From NCBI GenBank assembly GCA_020846535.1, contig JADLDR010000237.1, positions 1 to 51,243 on the forward strand: 51,243 nucleotides of DNA, written 5' to 3'. The notes under the pieces are model-generated. The model made no database searches, was not told the origin of the DNA, and worked only from the letters and a program-made list of their open reading frames with translations. The position numbers were made by a program, and so were the translations under genes. Positions 1 through 8,499 of the stretch are shown piece by piece (position 1 is the stretch's first letter; each line of letters begins with the position of its first letter). This DNA is from Armatimonadota bacterium. GTDB lineage: Bacteria > Armatimonadota > JADLDR01.

Positions 1-90
1 CTATGGGGCGCGATGCATCGCGCCCCTACGCCCTAAAAACATTCGATTTGGTTAGGTCGCAACCTGGGCTAAAGATAAGTGTGTTTACAC
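1..90 (-). repeat. Composite repeat, family 1, truncated by window edge
   Basis: Positions 5-26 are a perfect 22-bp palindrome whose left half is GGGGCGCGATG. It is followed on the minus strand by a motif of the form CCCAGGTTGCGACCTAACC (about 59-77). The same palindrome plus motif pair recurs near 13.2, 15.7, 16.1 and 50.7 kb. This copy is inverted relative to those at 15.7 and 50.7 kb and continues beyond the left edge. The palindrome variant with ATTCAT in place of ATGCAT also occurs in the window. No coding capacity is credible here. Confidence 0.75.
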
Positions 91-105
91 CGGCGGAGAG
101 GGCGA

Positions 106-1140
106 CTACAGGCGCACCTCGCCGCCCGTTTCGGAGGCGCGATAGGCCGCATCGATCACCTGGAGGGTTTTGAAGGCGTCTTCGGCCCTGACCGCATAGG
201 GCTTGCCGCCGATAGCCGCGTGCAGGAAATCGCGGACGAAATTGAGGCCCCACATGTCTGCATAGGCCGGGGCTTTGGCGAAAGTGTAGCGCATCTCCCG
301 GGCCGGGGCCGCGCCCCAGCGGGCGTCCATCGTCTGGATGCGGAACGAAGCGTTTTCATTGGGGTCCCAGGCGATCCGGCCCATCGTTCCCTCGATGCCG
401 ATATAGGTGTCGTACCCTTCCGGCAGGCTGTATGCGGCCCGGAGCGTGCCTACAGCGCCGTTGGCGAAGGAGAGGATCATGCAGCCGGTGTCCTCGACGG
501 TGATGGCCTCATCGAACTGTTTCACGGCTCGGGCGCATACGGAGGTAACCTCGCTGTCGAAGAGGAAGCGCAGGAGATCGATCCAGTGGCAGGCCAGCCA
601 GGAGAGGATGCCCCCTCCGGACTCCTCCCTGGAAAAAAGCCAGTGGGAGGGGTTGCGGAAGCGCACCTGATTGGTCAGCATCCGCGCCTCGAAGGAAACC
701 AGCCGCCCCAGAAGCCCCTGACGAATCATAGACTGTATATCGACAGCGATGGGGTTGTAGCGCCAGGGATAACAGACCGTAAAGGCCCGTCCCGTACGGG
801 CCGCCGCATCGGCTACGGCTCGCATCTCCTCGGCGCTACGGGCCGCAGGCTTTTCGGTGAAGACGTGCTTGCCCGCTTCCAGGGCGCGGAGAACCGCCTG
901 CGCGTTTTCCCGGTTGGGCCGGAAGATCATCACCACCGGCAGCGACGGGTCCTGCAGGATGCTCTCCAGGCTGTCCGCAGGCGCAACCATCGGGAAATCG
1001 GCGGCGGACTGCCGGACAGCGCCCTCCTCCGGATCGAACAGGCTGACCTTTTCCACCTCGGTCAGTATCTGCAATGTCTGGAGATAGCCCCTGGAGTGCG
1101 GATGCGTCGCCCCGTAAACCCCCACAGCAATCGGTTCCAT
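106..1140 (-). CDS. Gfo/Idh/MocA family oxidoreductase
   Basis: About 344 aa, NAD(P)-dependent sugar or inositol dehydrogenase type, cytoplasmic. The N-terminal Rossmann fold begins with IAVGVYGATHPHSRGYL. The strand and turn VFTEKPAARSAEEM (around residue 95) contains the EKP motif, whose lysine is the usual catalytic or cofactor-contacting residue. The second half has the family's beta-sheet substrate domain, with GGGILSWLACHWIDLLRFL carrying the expected His and Asp. I prefer the ATG at 1140 because GGGAGGGAGAAGGGC lies immediately upstream. The longer reading from 1179 lacks a ribosome binding site. The family is assigned with confidence but its substrate cannot be read from sequence. It lies divergent to the DUF6785-type membrane gene across a 520-bp AT-rich intergenic region and probably belongs to carbohydrate metabolism. 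Confidence 0.9.
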   Translation of the reverse strand: MEPIAVGVYGATHPHSRGYLQTLQILTEVEKVSLFDPEEGAVRQSAADFPMVAPADSLESILQDPSLPVVMIFRPNRENAQAVLRALEAGKHVFTEKPAARSAEEMRAVADAAARTGRAFTVCYPWRYNPIAVDIQSMIRQGLLGRLVSFEARMLTNQVRFRNPSHWLFSREESGGGILSWLACHWIDLLRFLFDSEVTSVCARAVKQFDEAITVEDTGCMILSFANGAVGTLRAAYSLPEGYDTYIGIEGTMGRIAWDPNENASFRIQTMDARWGAAPAREMRYTFAKAPAYADMWGLNFVRDFLHAAIGGKPYAVRAEDAFKTLQVIDAAYRASETGGEVRL

Positions 1141-1661
1141 GCCCTTCTCCCTCCCGAACCCATTGTCGGCTTCGCTCATGCCTTCCGAACTTATGTAATT
1201 CGCCGTGAAAATGGGGATGTCCTTCTATGCGGGTGGGTTTTTGGGGAGAAGAGGGGCGGGGGGATGGAGTAAGGGAGGAGATGGGCGGGTCCGTTAAGCC
1301 ATCAATTTCTTCTCTTATATCTTCTCTCATTCTTAATCTATATATCTGAAACATTTAATAATATATTTTAATTAGATATAAATACTAAAATCCTGTATAT
1401 TCTTAGGATGATCTTGTGGGAAAGTCTCTCCTCTTGCTGAGGCTGAGTGGCTGACATTTTTGGGATCGACGGAATGGGATTCCGTCAATCCTCTGGCTGG
1501 GTTCATGTCTCGATTTGCCACGCCGTTTCAAAATGCGTCGGGTCCTCAACCGAAGCCCGGCGTGTGCTGGAGGGCGATTGCTTTGAATATATACTCCCCC
1601 CGGCAGGAATCCTCCTCCCGACCCCGAATCTCCATTCTATCTCTACAACAGTCGAGGGGAG
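1141..1661. other. Divergent intergenic region with AT-rich core and inverted-repeat motif
   Basis: This 520-bp spacer separates two divergent genes and should hold both promoters. Bases 1310-1425 are strongly AT-rich compared with the surroundings. At 1472-1484 is GGAATGGGATTCC, an inverted repeat (GGAAT, 3 nt, ATTCC), followed about 65 bp later by CCGAAGCCCGGCG. A related pair occurs near 6548 and 6606. I see no convincing gene; long reading frames here are out-of-frame extensions of the downstream membrane gene. Confidence 0.5.
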
Positions 1662-3650
1662 ATGCCGGAACCAAACCAAAACATTACTCAGGAAACCACA
1701 TCGGGCCGCAACGCCCCTCCCTCGCCCTCCGCCGCTCCCCTCACTCGCCGGGCGTTCTGGCTTGCCATGCTGCTCATTCCGGTCGGGGCGTGGTGGGTGG
1801 ATTATACGGAGATCGTTTCGGAGGGGACGGATATGGTCGGCCTGTCCCTGGCGACCCCGGCGGTCTTCATCCTCTTCTGCCTGCTCCTCCTGAACCTCGT
1901 TCTCAAAAAGAAGAGGCCCGCGCTGGCCTTCAGCCAGGCCGAACTGGTCTCCATTTTCGCCCTCTTTTCTATCGGGGTGGTGATCTCCGGTTCGGGGATG
2001 CTCCAATTTCTGATCTCTGCCATCGCGCAGGCGTTTCATCTGGCCTCCCCTTCCAACCGGTGGGAGGAATGGCTGCGCTACCTGCCCTCCTGGCTGGTCC
2101 CGTCCCGCTCCGTCCTGCCCGCCCTAGCGAAAGGCGACAGCGATTCCGTCCCCTGGGGAGCCTGGCTCGTTCCTGTGGCGGCCTGGACGGGCTTTATCCT
2201 GATCCTCCTCTATGGAATGCTCTGCCTCTGCGCCCTCCTGCGCCGCCAGTGGGTGGACCGAGAACACCTCTCCTTCCCGGTGGTCGCGATCCCGATGGAA
2301 CTGACCTCCGAGGGCGGCTCCCGGCTCTTCCTGAGAAGCCGCCTGATGTGGATCGGCTTCGGCATCGCCTTTACGATTGAAACCTTGAATAGCCTGAACC
2401 ACCTCTATCCCAATGTGCCTCTGATCCAGGTCAAGCCGTTCGATATCGGGATGGTCTTTGCCAACAAGCCGTGGAACGCCATCGGCTATTTTCCCCTGGC
2501 CTTCTACCCTCTGGTGCTGGGCCTGTGCTATTTTCTCCCTCTGGAGGTTCTTTTCTCCTATTGGTTCTTCTTCCTGGTCGCCAAGTGGGAGGATATCGTC
2601 TGTGTGGCCTTCGGCTTCCGGGACGCCGATGCCGCCCCTTCCGCCCAGAGGTTCCCATTCATCGCCGAACAGGGGGCAGGGGGCTTCCTGGGGGTCGCCC
2701 TGGTTTCCCTGTGGATGGCCCGCAGGCAGTTGCAAGCCGCGTTCCGGCAGGCGCTCCGTCCCCAGCCGGGCGGCGAAGACCCCTGGGCCGGGATGTCCTA
2801 CCGGGCCGCCTGCCTGGGTCTGGTCGCCTCAGGCCTGGGCCTTTTCGCTTTCTGCCTGGCTTCCGGCCTGTCTCCTCTGCTGGGGATGCTCTTTTTCTTC
2901 ATCTATCTCCTGGTCATCCTGGCGATGGCCCGCGTCCGGGCAGAGGCGGGAACGGCCTGGCTCTTCAGCCCCTACCTGAACCCCCATGGAATGGTCGTGG
3001 CGCTTACCGGCTCCGCAGGCTGGGGCACTCAAAGCCTGACGGTTTTCTCCTTCCTCCAGTGGTTTGACCTCAGCCACACCACCGCCTCGATGCCCTACCA
3101 GATGGAAGGCTTGAGGATGGCCCAGGCCGCCCGTGTGGAGGCGCAGGGATTCTTCAGGGCGGTTCTGGCCGCTACCCTGGTCGGCACGCTCTCCGGCTTC
3201 TGGGCCTGCCTGAGCCTTTACTACGGCTACGGCGTCTCCAGCGCGAAGATCAATAGCTGGCGGGCCGATATGGGAGTCGTTCCCTGGCGCACCCTGGAAG
3301 GCTGGCTCAATAACCTCAAACCGCCCGATTATATGTCCATTCAGGCGATGGGGGCCGGGGCGGCAGTCGTTTTCTGGCTCTCCGCCATGCGCGTCCGCTT
3401 CCTCTGGTGGCCCTTCCACCCGATAGGCTACGCGGTCGCCAATACCTGGACCATGCCCTGGCTCTGGTTTCCCTGCTTCCTGATCTGGCTCATCAAGCTC
3501 CTGGCCCTCCGCTACGGTGGCATCAAAGGCTATCGCCAGTGCATCCCCTTCTTTGTCGGTTTGCTGGTCGGCGACTACTGCGCGGGCGCAGTCTGGGCCA
3601 TCATCGGCGCTGTCGGCCATATCCATATCTACAGATGCTTCGTAATCTAA
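1662..3650 (+). CDS. Polytopic membrane protein, DUF6785/DUF6784 type
   Basis: 662 aa integral membrane protein. After a polar, proline/serine-rich N-terminus of about 30 residues there are many hydrophobic segments, for example AFWLAMLLIPVGAWWV, AVFILFCLLLLNLVL, FILILLYGMLCLCALL and LFFFIYLLVILAM. Large polar loops lie between them, and the C-terminal part is rich in Trp and Pro (LWWPFHPIGYAVANTWTMPW). I recognise the overall pattern as the DUF6785/DUF6784 group found next to glycan-degradation genes in Armatimonadota and Planctomycetota; its substrate is unknown. The start at 1662 has GAGGGGAG directly upstream. Transporter-like function is an inference from topology and from the flanking sugar oxidoreductase and the large enzyme-like protein downstream. 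Confidence 0.75.
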   Translation: MPEPNQNITQETTSGRNAPPSPSAAPLTRRAFWLAMLLIPVGAWWVDYTEIVSEGTDMVGLSLATPAVFILFCLLLLNLVLKKKRPALAFSQAELVSIFALFSIGVVISGSGMLQFLISAIAQAFHLASPSNRWEEWLRYLPSWLVPSRSVLPALAKGDSDSVPWGAWLVPVAAWTGFILILLYGMLCLCALLRRQWVDREHLSFPVVAIPMELTSEGGSRLFLRSRLMWIGFGIAFTIETLNSLNHLYPNVPLIQVKPFDIGMVFANKPWNAIGYFPLAFYPLVLGLCYFLPLEVLFSYWFFFLVAKWEDIVCVAFGFRDADAAPSAQRFPFIAEQGAGGFLGVALVSLWMARRQLQAAFRQALRPQPGGEDPWAGMSYRAACLGLVASGLGLFAFCLASGLSPLLGMLFFFIYLLVILAMARVRAEAGTAWLFSPYLNPHGMVVALTGSAGWGTQSLTVFSFLQWFDLSHTTASMPYQMEGLRMAQAARVEAQGFFRAVLAATLVGTLSGFWACLSLYYGYGVSSAKINSWRADMGVVPWRTLEGWLNNLKPPDYMSIQAMGAGAAVVFWLSAMRVRFLWWPFHPIGYAVANTWTMPWLWFPCFLIWLIKLLALRYGGIKGYRQCIPFFVGLLVGDYCAGAVWAIIGAVGHIHIYRCFVI

Positions 3651-3666
3651 GGTAAAATATCTTCTA

Positions 3667-3900
3667 TTCCTGGGGGATGGATTACCTCTCTCCCCTGGCC
3701 CCTCTCCCCGAAACCGAAGGGATGCGCCGGAGCGCCTCCGGGGAGAGGGGGACAGAGTGTGCGGTCATTGACGGCATCATCTGCTCCCCCTGCCCGTTTC
3801 GGGAAGGGGGAGGGGGGGTTAGGTAACGATCTCTCAAAGCCCCGAACTCCGCCCCTGAGAGTCAGGAGACCTGATCTGGATGCGTATGGGTCGCCCTGCC
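3667..3900 (+). repeat. Composite repeat, family 3 module
   Basis: Noncoding block between the membrane gene and the next CDS. It contains the inverted pair CTCTCCCC / GGGGAGAG with a GGATGCGCCGGAGCGCC insert, then a conserved tail (GGTAACGATCTCTCAAAGCC ... CAGGAGACCTGATC). The tail recurs at 10.1, 15.4 and 16.0 kb, and in inverted orientation at 50.8-51.0 kb. The sharp conservation among copies in otherwise variable intergenic DNA marks it as a dispersed repeat. It fills most of the 338-bp gap here. Confidence 0.75.
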
Positions 3901-3988
3901 TGTATATCGAATATCCCTTGTAGCAGGTCAGGCGCATCGGTCTGTCCCCGCAAGTCCGCAAGAATTACGCAGGCCGGGAGGAGAAATA

Positions 3989-6511
3989 TTGAGCAAAGTG
4001 GTAATTGTTGTTACACTTCTAACCATGGGGAGGATTTCAGCGATGTGTGATACACCTTCGGAATGGACTTTCGAAGAAGCCCGGAAGCAGTGGACAACGA
4101 TGGTGCGTCCGGTGCAGCATGTGGGCGTGCCGGGGTATCAGTTTCAGGCCGGGGTGATGTGGGACGGCTCCCTGGTCTTCGGCCCGCTCCATTTTCTGGA
4201 TCTGAAAGTAATGCAGCAGGAGATTGCCCCTCTGGGCGATCACTTTCTTCATCTATCGGTGGCCTACGGCGATCCGATGCGTTTTGCGGACCGCAAAGGC
4301 ACGGGAACCCAGGCCATCCGCCGCTCTCTGGAAGGCGGCAGACTCCCGATCCCCCATGTCATCACCCGGAACGGCGACCTGGACTGGCAGGAAAGCGTCT
4401 TTGCCCACCTGTTGGGCCGCCCCTACGAGGAGGGCATGACGCCTCAAAGCAGTGATATACTGGTCGTTCGCACCCGATTCAAAGTGCGAAACACCGGCCA
4501 TGCCCGGCGCACCGGCCACTTATGGCTCCATTTCGGGGATACGAGCCAGGTTTATTTCGGCTATAAATGCAAGCAGGGAGAGGAGATCGCTCCGGCCATA
4601 TCTCACCGCTATGCATCTCCTTACGGCCTGATGGAAGATAAAATACGCTATATACTCCCCACCCCGGGCAAGGGAACGGTGCGCTGGCATGATGCGGTCT
4701 CCCATGCTGAGGGTATCCAGGGAACGCCCCGCAATGTCATCGAATGGGAAGTTCCCCTGGCCCCCGGTGAGGAGGCGGAAATCACCCTGACCGTTCCGTA
4801 CGGCCTGATCTCCCCAGAAAACGCCGATAAACTCCTAAAAACCGACTGGGAAGGCGACTTTCGCGAGGCCTGCCGGTTCTGGGAAAAACTCCTCTATGGC
4901 CCCGGGCAGATTACCACCCCGGACCCCTTCATCAATGATTACCTGGTGGCGGTAGCCGGGCAGATGGCCGAACAGGTGGCCTACCGCACTCATTCCACAA
5001 AAGTCTGGATGTATAAAACCAGCCCGAACCACTATGAGGGCTACTGGCCCTGTAATGCGACAAAAGCTCTCCCTACCTTCGACCTGCGCGGCCTGACCGA
5101 AATCAGCCGCCGCGTCCTGCAAAGCTTCATCGACTGTCAGACCGATGACGTGCGGGGCATGGAAAAAGGTGTGATGGGGCGGGACGAAAAGCTGCCCGGC
5201 GAAGGCTTTGCCCGGCTGAACGGCTTCCTGGGCAACTTTGGGGAGTGGACGGCCAATCCTGTACTGCTCAGCCACGGCCTCGGGCTGTGGGCGATAGCCT
5301 CACACTACCGCATCACCCGCGACAAAAAGTGGCTCGGCAGCGGCCCCGGATCCCCGCTGGAAAGCATGATTTCCGGATTCGAATGGGTATCAGCCCAGCG
5401 CAGGCGCACCATGAGGGATGAGAACGGGCAAAAGATTCCTTACTGGGGACTTCTGCCCGCCGCCTCCGCCCATGACTGGCTGGCAGGCAATACTATTTTC
5501 AATGATGCCTTCTGCCTCTACGGGATGGCCGAGGTGGTGCGCCTTCTACGGGAAATCAATCATCCCCGCGCCGAGGAGCTGGCAGGAGAACTCAGCGATT
5601 ATCGCGCCTGCCTCCGCGACCGTTACCGGGAAGCCCGCGACCGCGCCCGCACTATCCCCCTGCCCGATGGAACCTCGCTGCCCTTTGTTCCGCGAATCGT
5701 TCAGGAATTGGACTGGATAAAGCCTGACTGGACCTATACCGGCTACGGCCCGCTGCGTGCCGGAGCCTGGGGCGCGCTAGAACCGGACGATGAGATGGTG
5801 GAACAATCGCTGGCGTTTCTGGAAGCGGGAATGCCGCAGGGCGAGGGGCCGTACTTCGCGGCGCACAAGGACTATGCCGATATCGCGGATATCAACTGGG
5901 CCGATATCAGCGATCCGGCAGCCGAACGGCACCATATGTGGCGGCACTACGTGGAATACGAAACGATGTGGCCTATCGGCGCTCCTCTGTTTTTGGCCCG
6001 GGACGACCTCCCGCGCTTCTTCGAGTGGCTCTTCCACAACCTGTCCGTGGCGTTGCACCCCGATTGGCGTGTGGGCGTGGAATCGCTGGACGGCGTCCCC
6101 TCCTGCGCCCCGGGCGACGGGGAGCGATGGCAGGCGATTCGACGCATGTTCGTCAACGAGCGCGGGGGCTACGACGGCTCCCAGCAGTCGCTCTGGCTTC
6201 TCCAGGCCATTCCGCGCTCCTGGCTGAGGCCCGGCAGCCGCATGGCTATTACGGATATGGGGACCTATTTCGGCGGCAACCTCAATCTGGAAGTCCAGGT
6301 CTCCGATAACGGTGACTCCGTCCGGGCAACCGTCCGCCTGAAAAACCTCAGCGTCCTTCCGACCGAAATTCGCCTCCGCCTCCGCAGCGGCGATGGCCGC
6401 CCCCTGGCCTCCATCCTGGTCAACGACAACCCTGCGAAACTTCTGGAAGGCGACACGGTCCGCCTGCCCTTAAAGAAAAACGGGACCTATCAGGTGGTGG
6501 GGGGGTTTTGA
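3989..6511 (+). CDS. Large protein with (alpha/alpha)6 glycosidase-like region, function unknown
   Basis: Up to 840 aa. There are two plausible starts: TTG at 3989 behind GGGAGGAGAAATA, giving a short hydrophobic N-terminus (KVVIVVTLLTMGRISAM), or ATG at 4043 behind GGGGAGGATTTCAGCG, giving MCDTPSEW. The first third looks beta-rich. From about residue 300 it is helical with aromatic and acidic motifs (HYEGYWPCNATKALPTF, GNFGEWTANPVLLSHGLGLW) reminiscent of six-hairpin glycosidases. The C-terminal about 70 residues resemble a beta-sandwich (VRATVRLKNLSVLPTEIRLR). I cannot assign a CAZy family. Same strand as the upstream DUF6785-type gene, separated by a repeat module. Its 3' end overlaps the convergent M61 gene by 22 bp. 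Confidence 0.7.
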   Translation: MSKVVIVVTLLTMGRISAMCDTPSEWTFEEARKQWTTMVRPVQHVGVPGYQFQAGVMWDGSLVFGPLHFLDLKVMQQEIAPLGDHFLHLSVAYGDPMRFADRKGTGTQAIRRSLEGGRLPIPHVITRNGDLDWQESVFAHLLGRPYEEGMTPQSSDILVVRTRFKVRNTGHARRTGHLWLHFGDTSQVYFGYKCKQGEEIAPAISHRYASPYGLMEDKIRYILPTPGKGTVRWHDAVSHAEGIQGTPRNVIEWEVPLAPGEEAEITLTVPYGLISPENADKLLKTDWEGDFREACRFWEKLLYGPGQITTPDPFINDYLVAVAGQMAEQVAYRTHSTKVWMYKTSPNHYEGYWPCNATKALPTFDLRGLTEISRRVLQSFIDCQTDDVRGMEKGVMGRDEKLPGEGFARLNGFLGNFGEWTANPVLLSHGLGLWAIASHYRITRDKKWLGSGPGSPLESMISGFEWVSAQRRRTMRDENGQKIPYWGLLPAASAHDWLAGNTIFNDAFCLYGMAEVVRLLREINHPRAEELAGELSDYRACLRDRYREARDRARTIPLPDGTSLPFVPRIVQELDWIKPDWTYTGYGPLRAGAWGALEPDDEMVEQSLAFLEAGMPQGEGPYFAAHKDYADIADINWADISDPAAERHHMWRHYVEYETMWPIGAPLFLARDDLPRFFEWLFHNLSVALHPDWRVGVESLDGVPSCAPGDGERWQAIRRMFVNERGGYDGSQQSLWLLQAIPRSWLRPGSRMAITDMGTYFGGNLNLEVQVSDNGDSVRATVRLKNLSVLPTEIRLRLRSGDGRPLASILVNDNPAKLLEGDTVRLPLKKNGTYQVVGGF

Positions 6512-8490
6512 GGAATTCGACCCATTGTGGCAACGGCTTTGATTCGATGGAATGGAATTCCGCCGATCCCCCATTCCGCCGACCCTATAGGTGCCGGGCG
6601 CTCAGCCGAAGCCCGGCGGGGGAGCGGTTGCGCCAATCCAACAGCCACATGCCGGTAAGCCCCGGAATTAGCTCCCTTGGCCTTGTCGAGGAGGTTCTCC
6701 GGCGCACGTTTCCCCTCTCCTTGCAGCCATCCCCGCCGCCGGGCCGCCTGCTGGCGGGTCGGATCGGGCATTGGCTTCAATTCGACGGTGAAGCGGTCCT
6801 GGCCGCCCATGAAGGCACGGATCTCGCTCTCCTCCCCGCTGCGGCGGATGATGAGGCGGAGCGGTTCGCCCGCTTCTTTGCCCTGCACCGCCGAAGCCAG
6901 GCTTTTTCCGGCCATCGGAGAGCCGCCCGCGCTCGCGATCAGGTCGCCTTCCTGCAACCCGGCTTTCTCGGCTTCGCTTCCGCCAACGACGGAAAGGACG
7001 CGCGGCAGATCGGTGGCGGGGTCGGGTTCGCTGCTGACGCCGAAGAAGGGAACGGGCTGGTTTCGCACGACCATATCGATGCCGGCTGCCTTGAGAAGTT
7101 TGGCGAAAGGCAATTCTTCCGTCCCCCGCACCCACTGCTCGTATTCACGGGAAAGGTCTGCGCCTGCCACGCGGTTCATCGCTTTCAGAATACCGTCTGC
7201 CTCGAAGCCTTCCGGGGCGCTGCCGTAGAGTTTCATCAGCAGGCGCATAACATCGTCCAGGCTCTTGCGGCCGTCGGTGATGTCCCGTATCTTTAGATCG
7301 AAGAGCAGGCCCGCCAGCTTGCCCTTGTTGTAATAAGAAAGCCCGCCGTAGCCCCAACTGCCGCCCTGCCACGCCCTCCGACCGGACTCCTCCAGGGAAA
7401 CCGCTTTGCGGGCTTCGTTGTTCAAAAGGCCGCGGATTTCGCCGGCCAGGTTGTCCAGATAGCGGCCCCGGTCGATCAGCCCGGCGCGGTAGAGGAGCCG
7501 GTAGGCGTAATAATCGGTGACGCCCTCCAGGAACCAGAGCGATCCGGTATCGGCTTCCTGGCTGTAGTCGAATGGCCCCAGCCCCTTCGAGCGGATGCGC
7601 TTCACGTTCCAGGCATGAAAAAACTCGTGGGCCGCCAGGGGCGCGATGGAGCGGATATCCTTGAGGGCGCTGCCGGAAACGTTCAATACCGTGCTGCTGC
7701 CGTGTTCCAGCCCACCTCCCCCGCTCCTGTCGCTCCCGGAAAAGTGGAGGATGAACAGATAGCGGGCAAAAGGCAGGCCGCCTATCGAATCGCGCCCGGC
7801 CCTGACGATTTTCGAGAAGGTATCGAGCAGATCCCGCCTCGGATATGTCTCCGCGCCTGTTACGGCTATCGAGATGGGAATGCCGTCCACCCGGAATCGG
7901 GCAAGATCGAAATGGCCCAGTTGCAGCGGGCAATCGGCGAAATCGTCGTAATTGGGGGCGGTGAATTCCAGAGGAGAGATTCCGGGGTCAAGCGAGGTGG
8001 CGCACTTCCAGGATGCGGGCAGGCGGAGGGTCAGGGAGACCGGCTCGTTTTTGCGACCATCCGCATACATGAAGGCTGCCGGGCCGTTCACATAGCCACT
8101 TTTCTCTCCCAGGGCGGTATAAAAAAAGCCCGGTCCGGATTCGCGGGGGCGGACATCGTATTCGGCGACCACCGTCCGGGCGGACTTGGCGACGATCTGC
8201 CAATCGTGCGGACCGGGCTTGCTGACAGGCAGAGGCTCTCCACGGTCATCGAAGGCTCTGAAAGCGTGGATATCCTGATGATAATTCAAAATCTGGTAAT
8301 AGCCCGGCGTCCAGGCCGGGATCGCCAGCCGGAGGGCCGTGGAGCCGCCGGTTTCGAGGGTGATCCGCACATGGAACGATTTCGGCTCCGATTCGCCGAT
8401 GGAAAGCTCGTAACGGATCGGAGCCGCCTGAAGCGCCTGGACCGCCCAGAACGCGAGAACAACGGTATAGAAGAAACGCCGATGACGCAA
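6490..8490 (-). CDS. M61 family metallopeptidase with PDZ domain, exported
   Basis: 666 aa from a TTG start at 8490. The N-terminus is a signal peptide (RRFFYTVVLAFWAVQALQA). The peptidase_M61 N-terminal beta domain is followed by the gluzincin zinc site HEFFH (H288, E289, H292) and a downstream Glu in LWFLEGVTDYY (about 322), as in glycyl aminopeptidase-type enzymes. A PDZ domain lies at about 500-585 (GLQEGDLIASAGG). The family cleaves peptides in the periplasm or outside the cell. The last about 80 residues, beyond the usual end near RRGWLQGEGK, look unconserved and run over a repeated sequence (6545-6630), so the C-terminus may be a readthrough extension or a changed stop. It starts 9 bp after the solute-binding protein gene, so the two form an operon. 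Confidence 0.9.
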   Translation of the reverse strand: MRHRRFFYTVVLAFWAVQALQAAPIRYELSIGESEPKSFHVRITLETGGSTALRLAIPAWTPGYYQILNYHQDIHAFRAFDDRGEPLPVSKPGPHDWQIVAKSARTVVAEYDVRPRESGPGFFYTALGEKSGYVNGPAAFMYADGRKNEPVSLTLRLPASWKCATSLDPGISPLEFTAPNYDDFADCPLQLGHFDLARFRVDGIPISIAVTGAETYPRRDLLDTFSKIVRAGRDSIGGLPFARYLFILHFSGSDRSGGGGLEHGSSTVLNVSGSALKDIRSIAPLAAHEFFHAWNVKRIRSKGLGPFDYSQEADTGSLWFLEGVTDYYAYRLLYRAGLIDRGRYLDNLAGEIRGLLNNEARKAVSLEESGRRAWQGGSWGYGGLSYYNKGKLAGLLFDLKIRDITDGRKSLDDVMRLLMKLYGSAPEGFEADGILKAMNRVAGADLSREYEQWVRGTEELPFAKLLKAAGIDMVVRNQPVPFFGVSSEPDPATDLPRVLSVVGGSEAEKAGLQEGDLIASAGGSPMAGKSLASAVQGKEAGEPLRLIIRRSGEESEIRAFMGGQDRFTVELKPMPDPTRQQAARRRGWLQGEGKRAPENLLDKAKGANSGAYRHVAVGLAQPLPRRASAERPAPIGSAEWGIGGIPFHRIKAVATMGRIPQNPPTT
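6545..6632. repeat. Second copy of the GGAAT-N3-ATTCC / CCGAAGCCCGGCG pair
   Basis: GGAATGGAATTCC followed by CCGAAGCCCGGCG matches the pair at about 1472-1562, with different spacing (about 57 versus 78 bp). It lies in the 3' end of the M61 reading frame, just beyond the stop of the convergent gene. It is therefore a dispersed repeat rather than a promoter operator at this place. Confidence 0.4.
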
Positions 8491-8499
8491 GGCAGTTCC

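Noticed and set aside
79..1272. 397-aa plus-strand reading frame opposite the oxidoreductase
   Set aside because: Antisense shadow of the Gfo/Idh/MocA gene in GC-rich DNA; no domain sense and no ribosome binding site.
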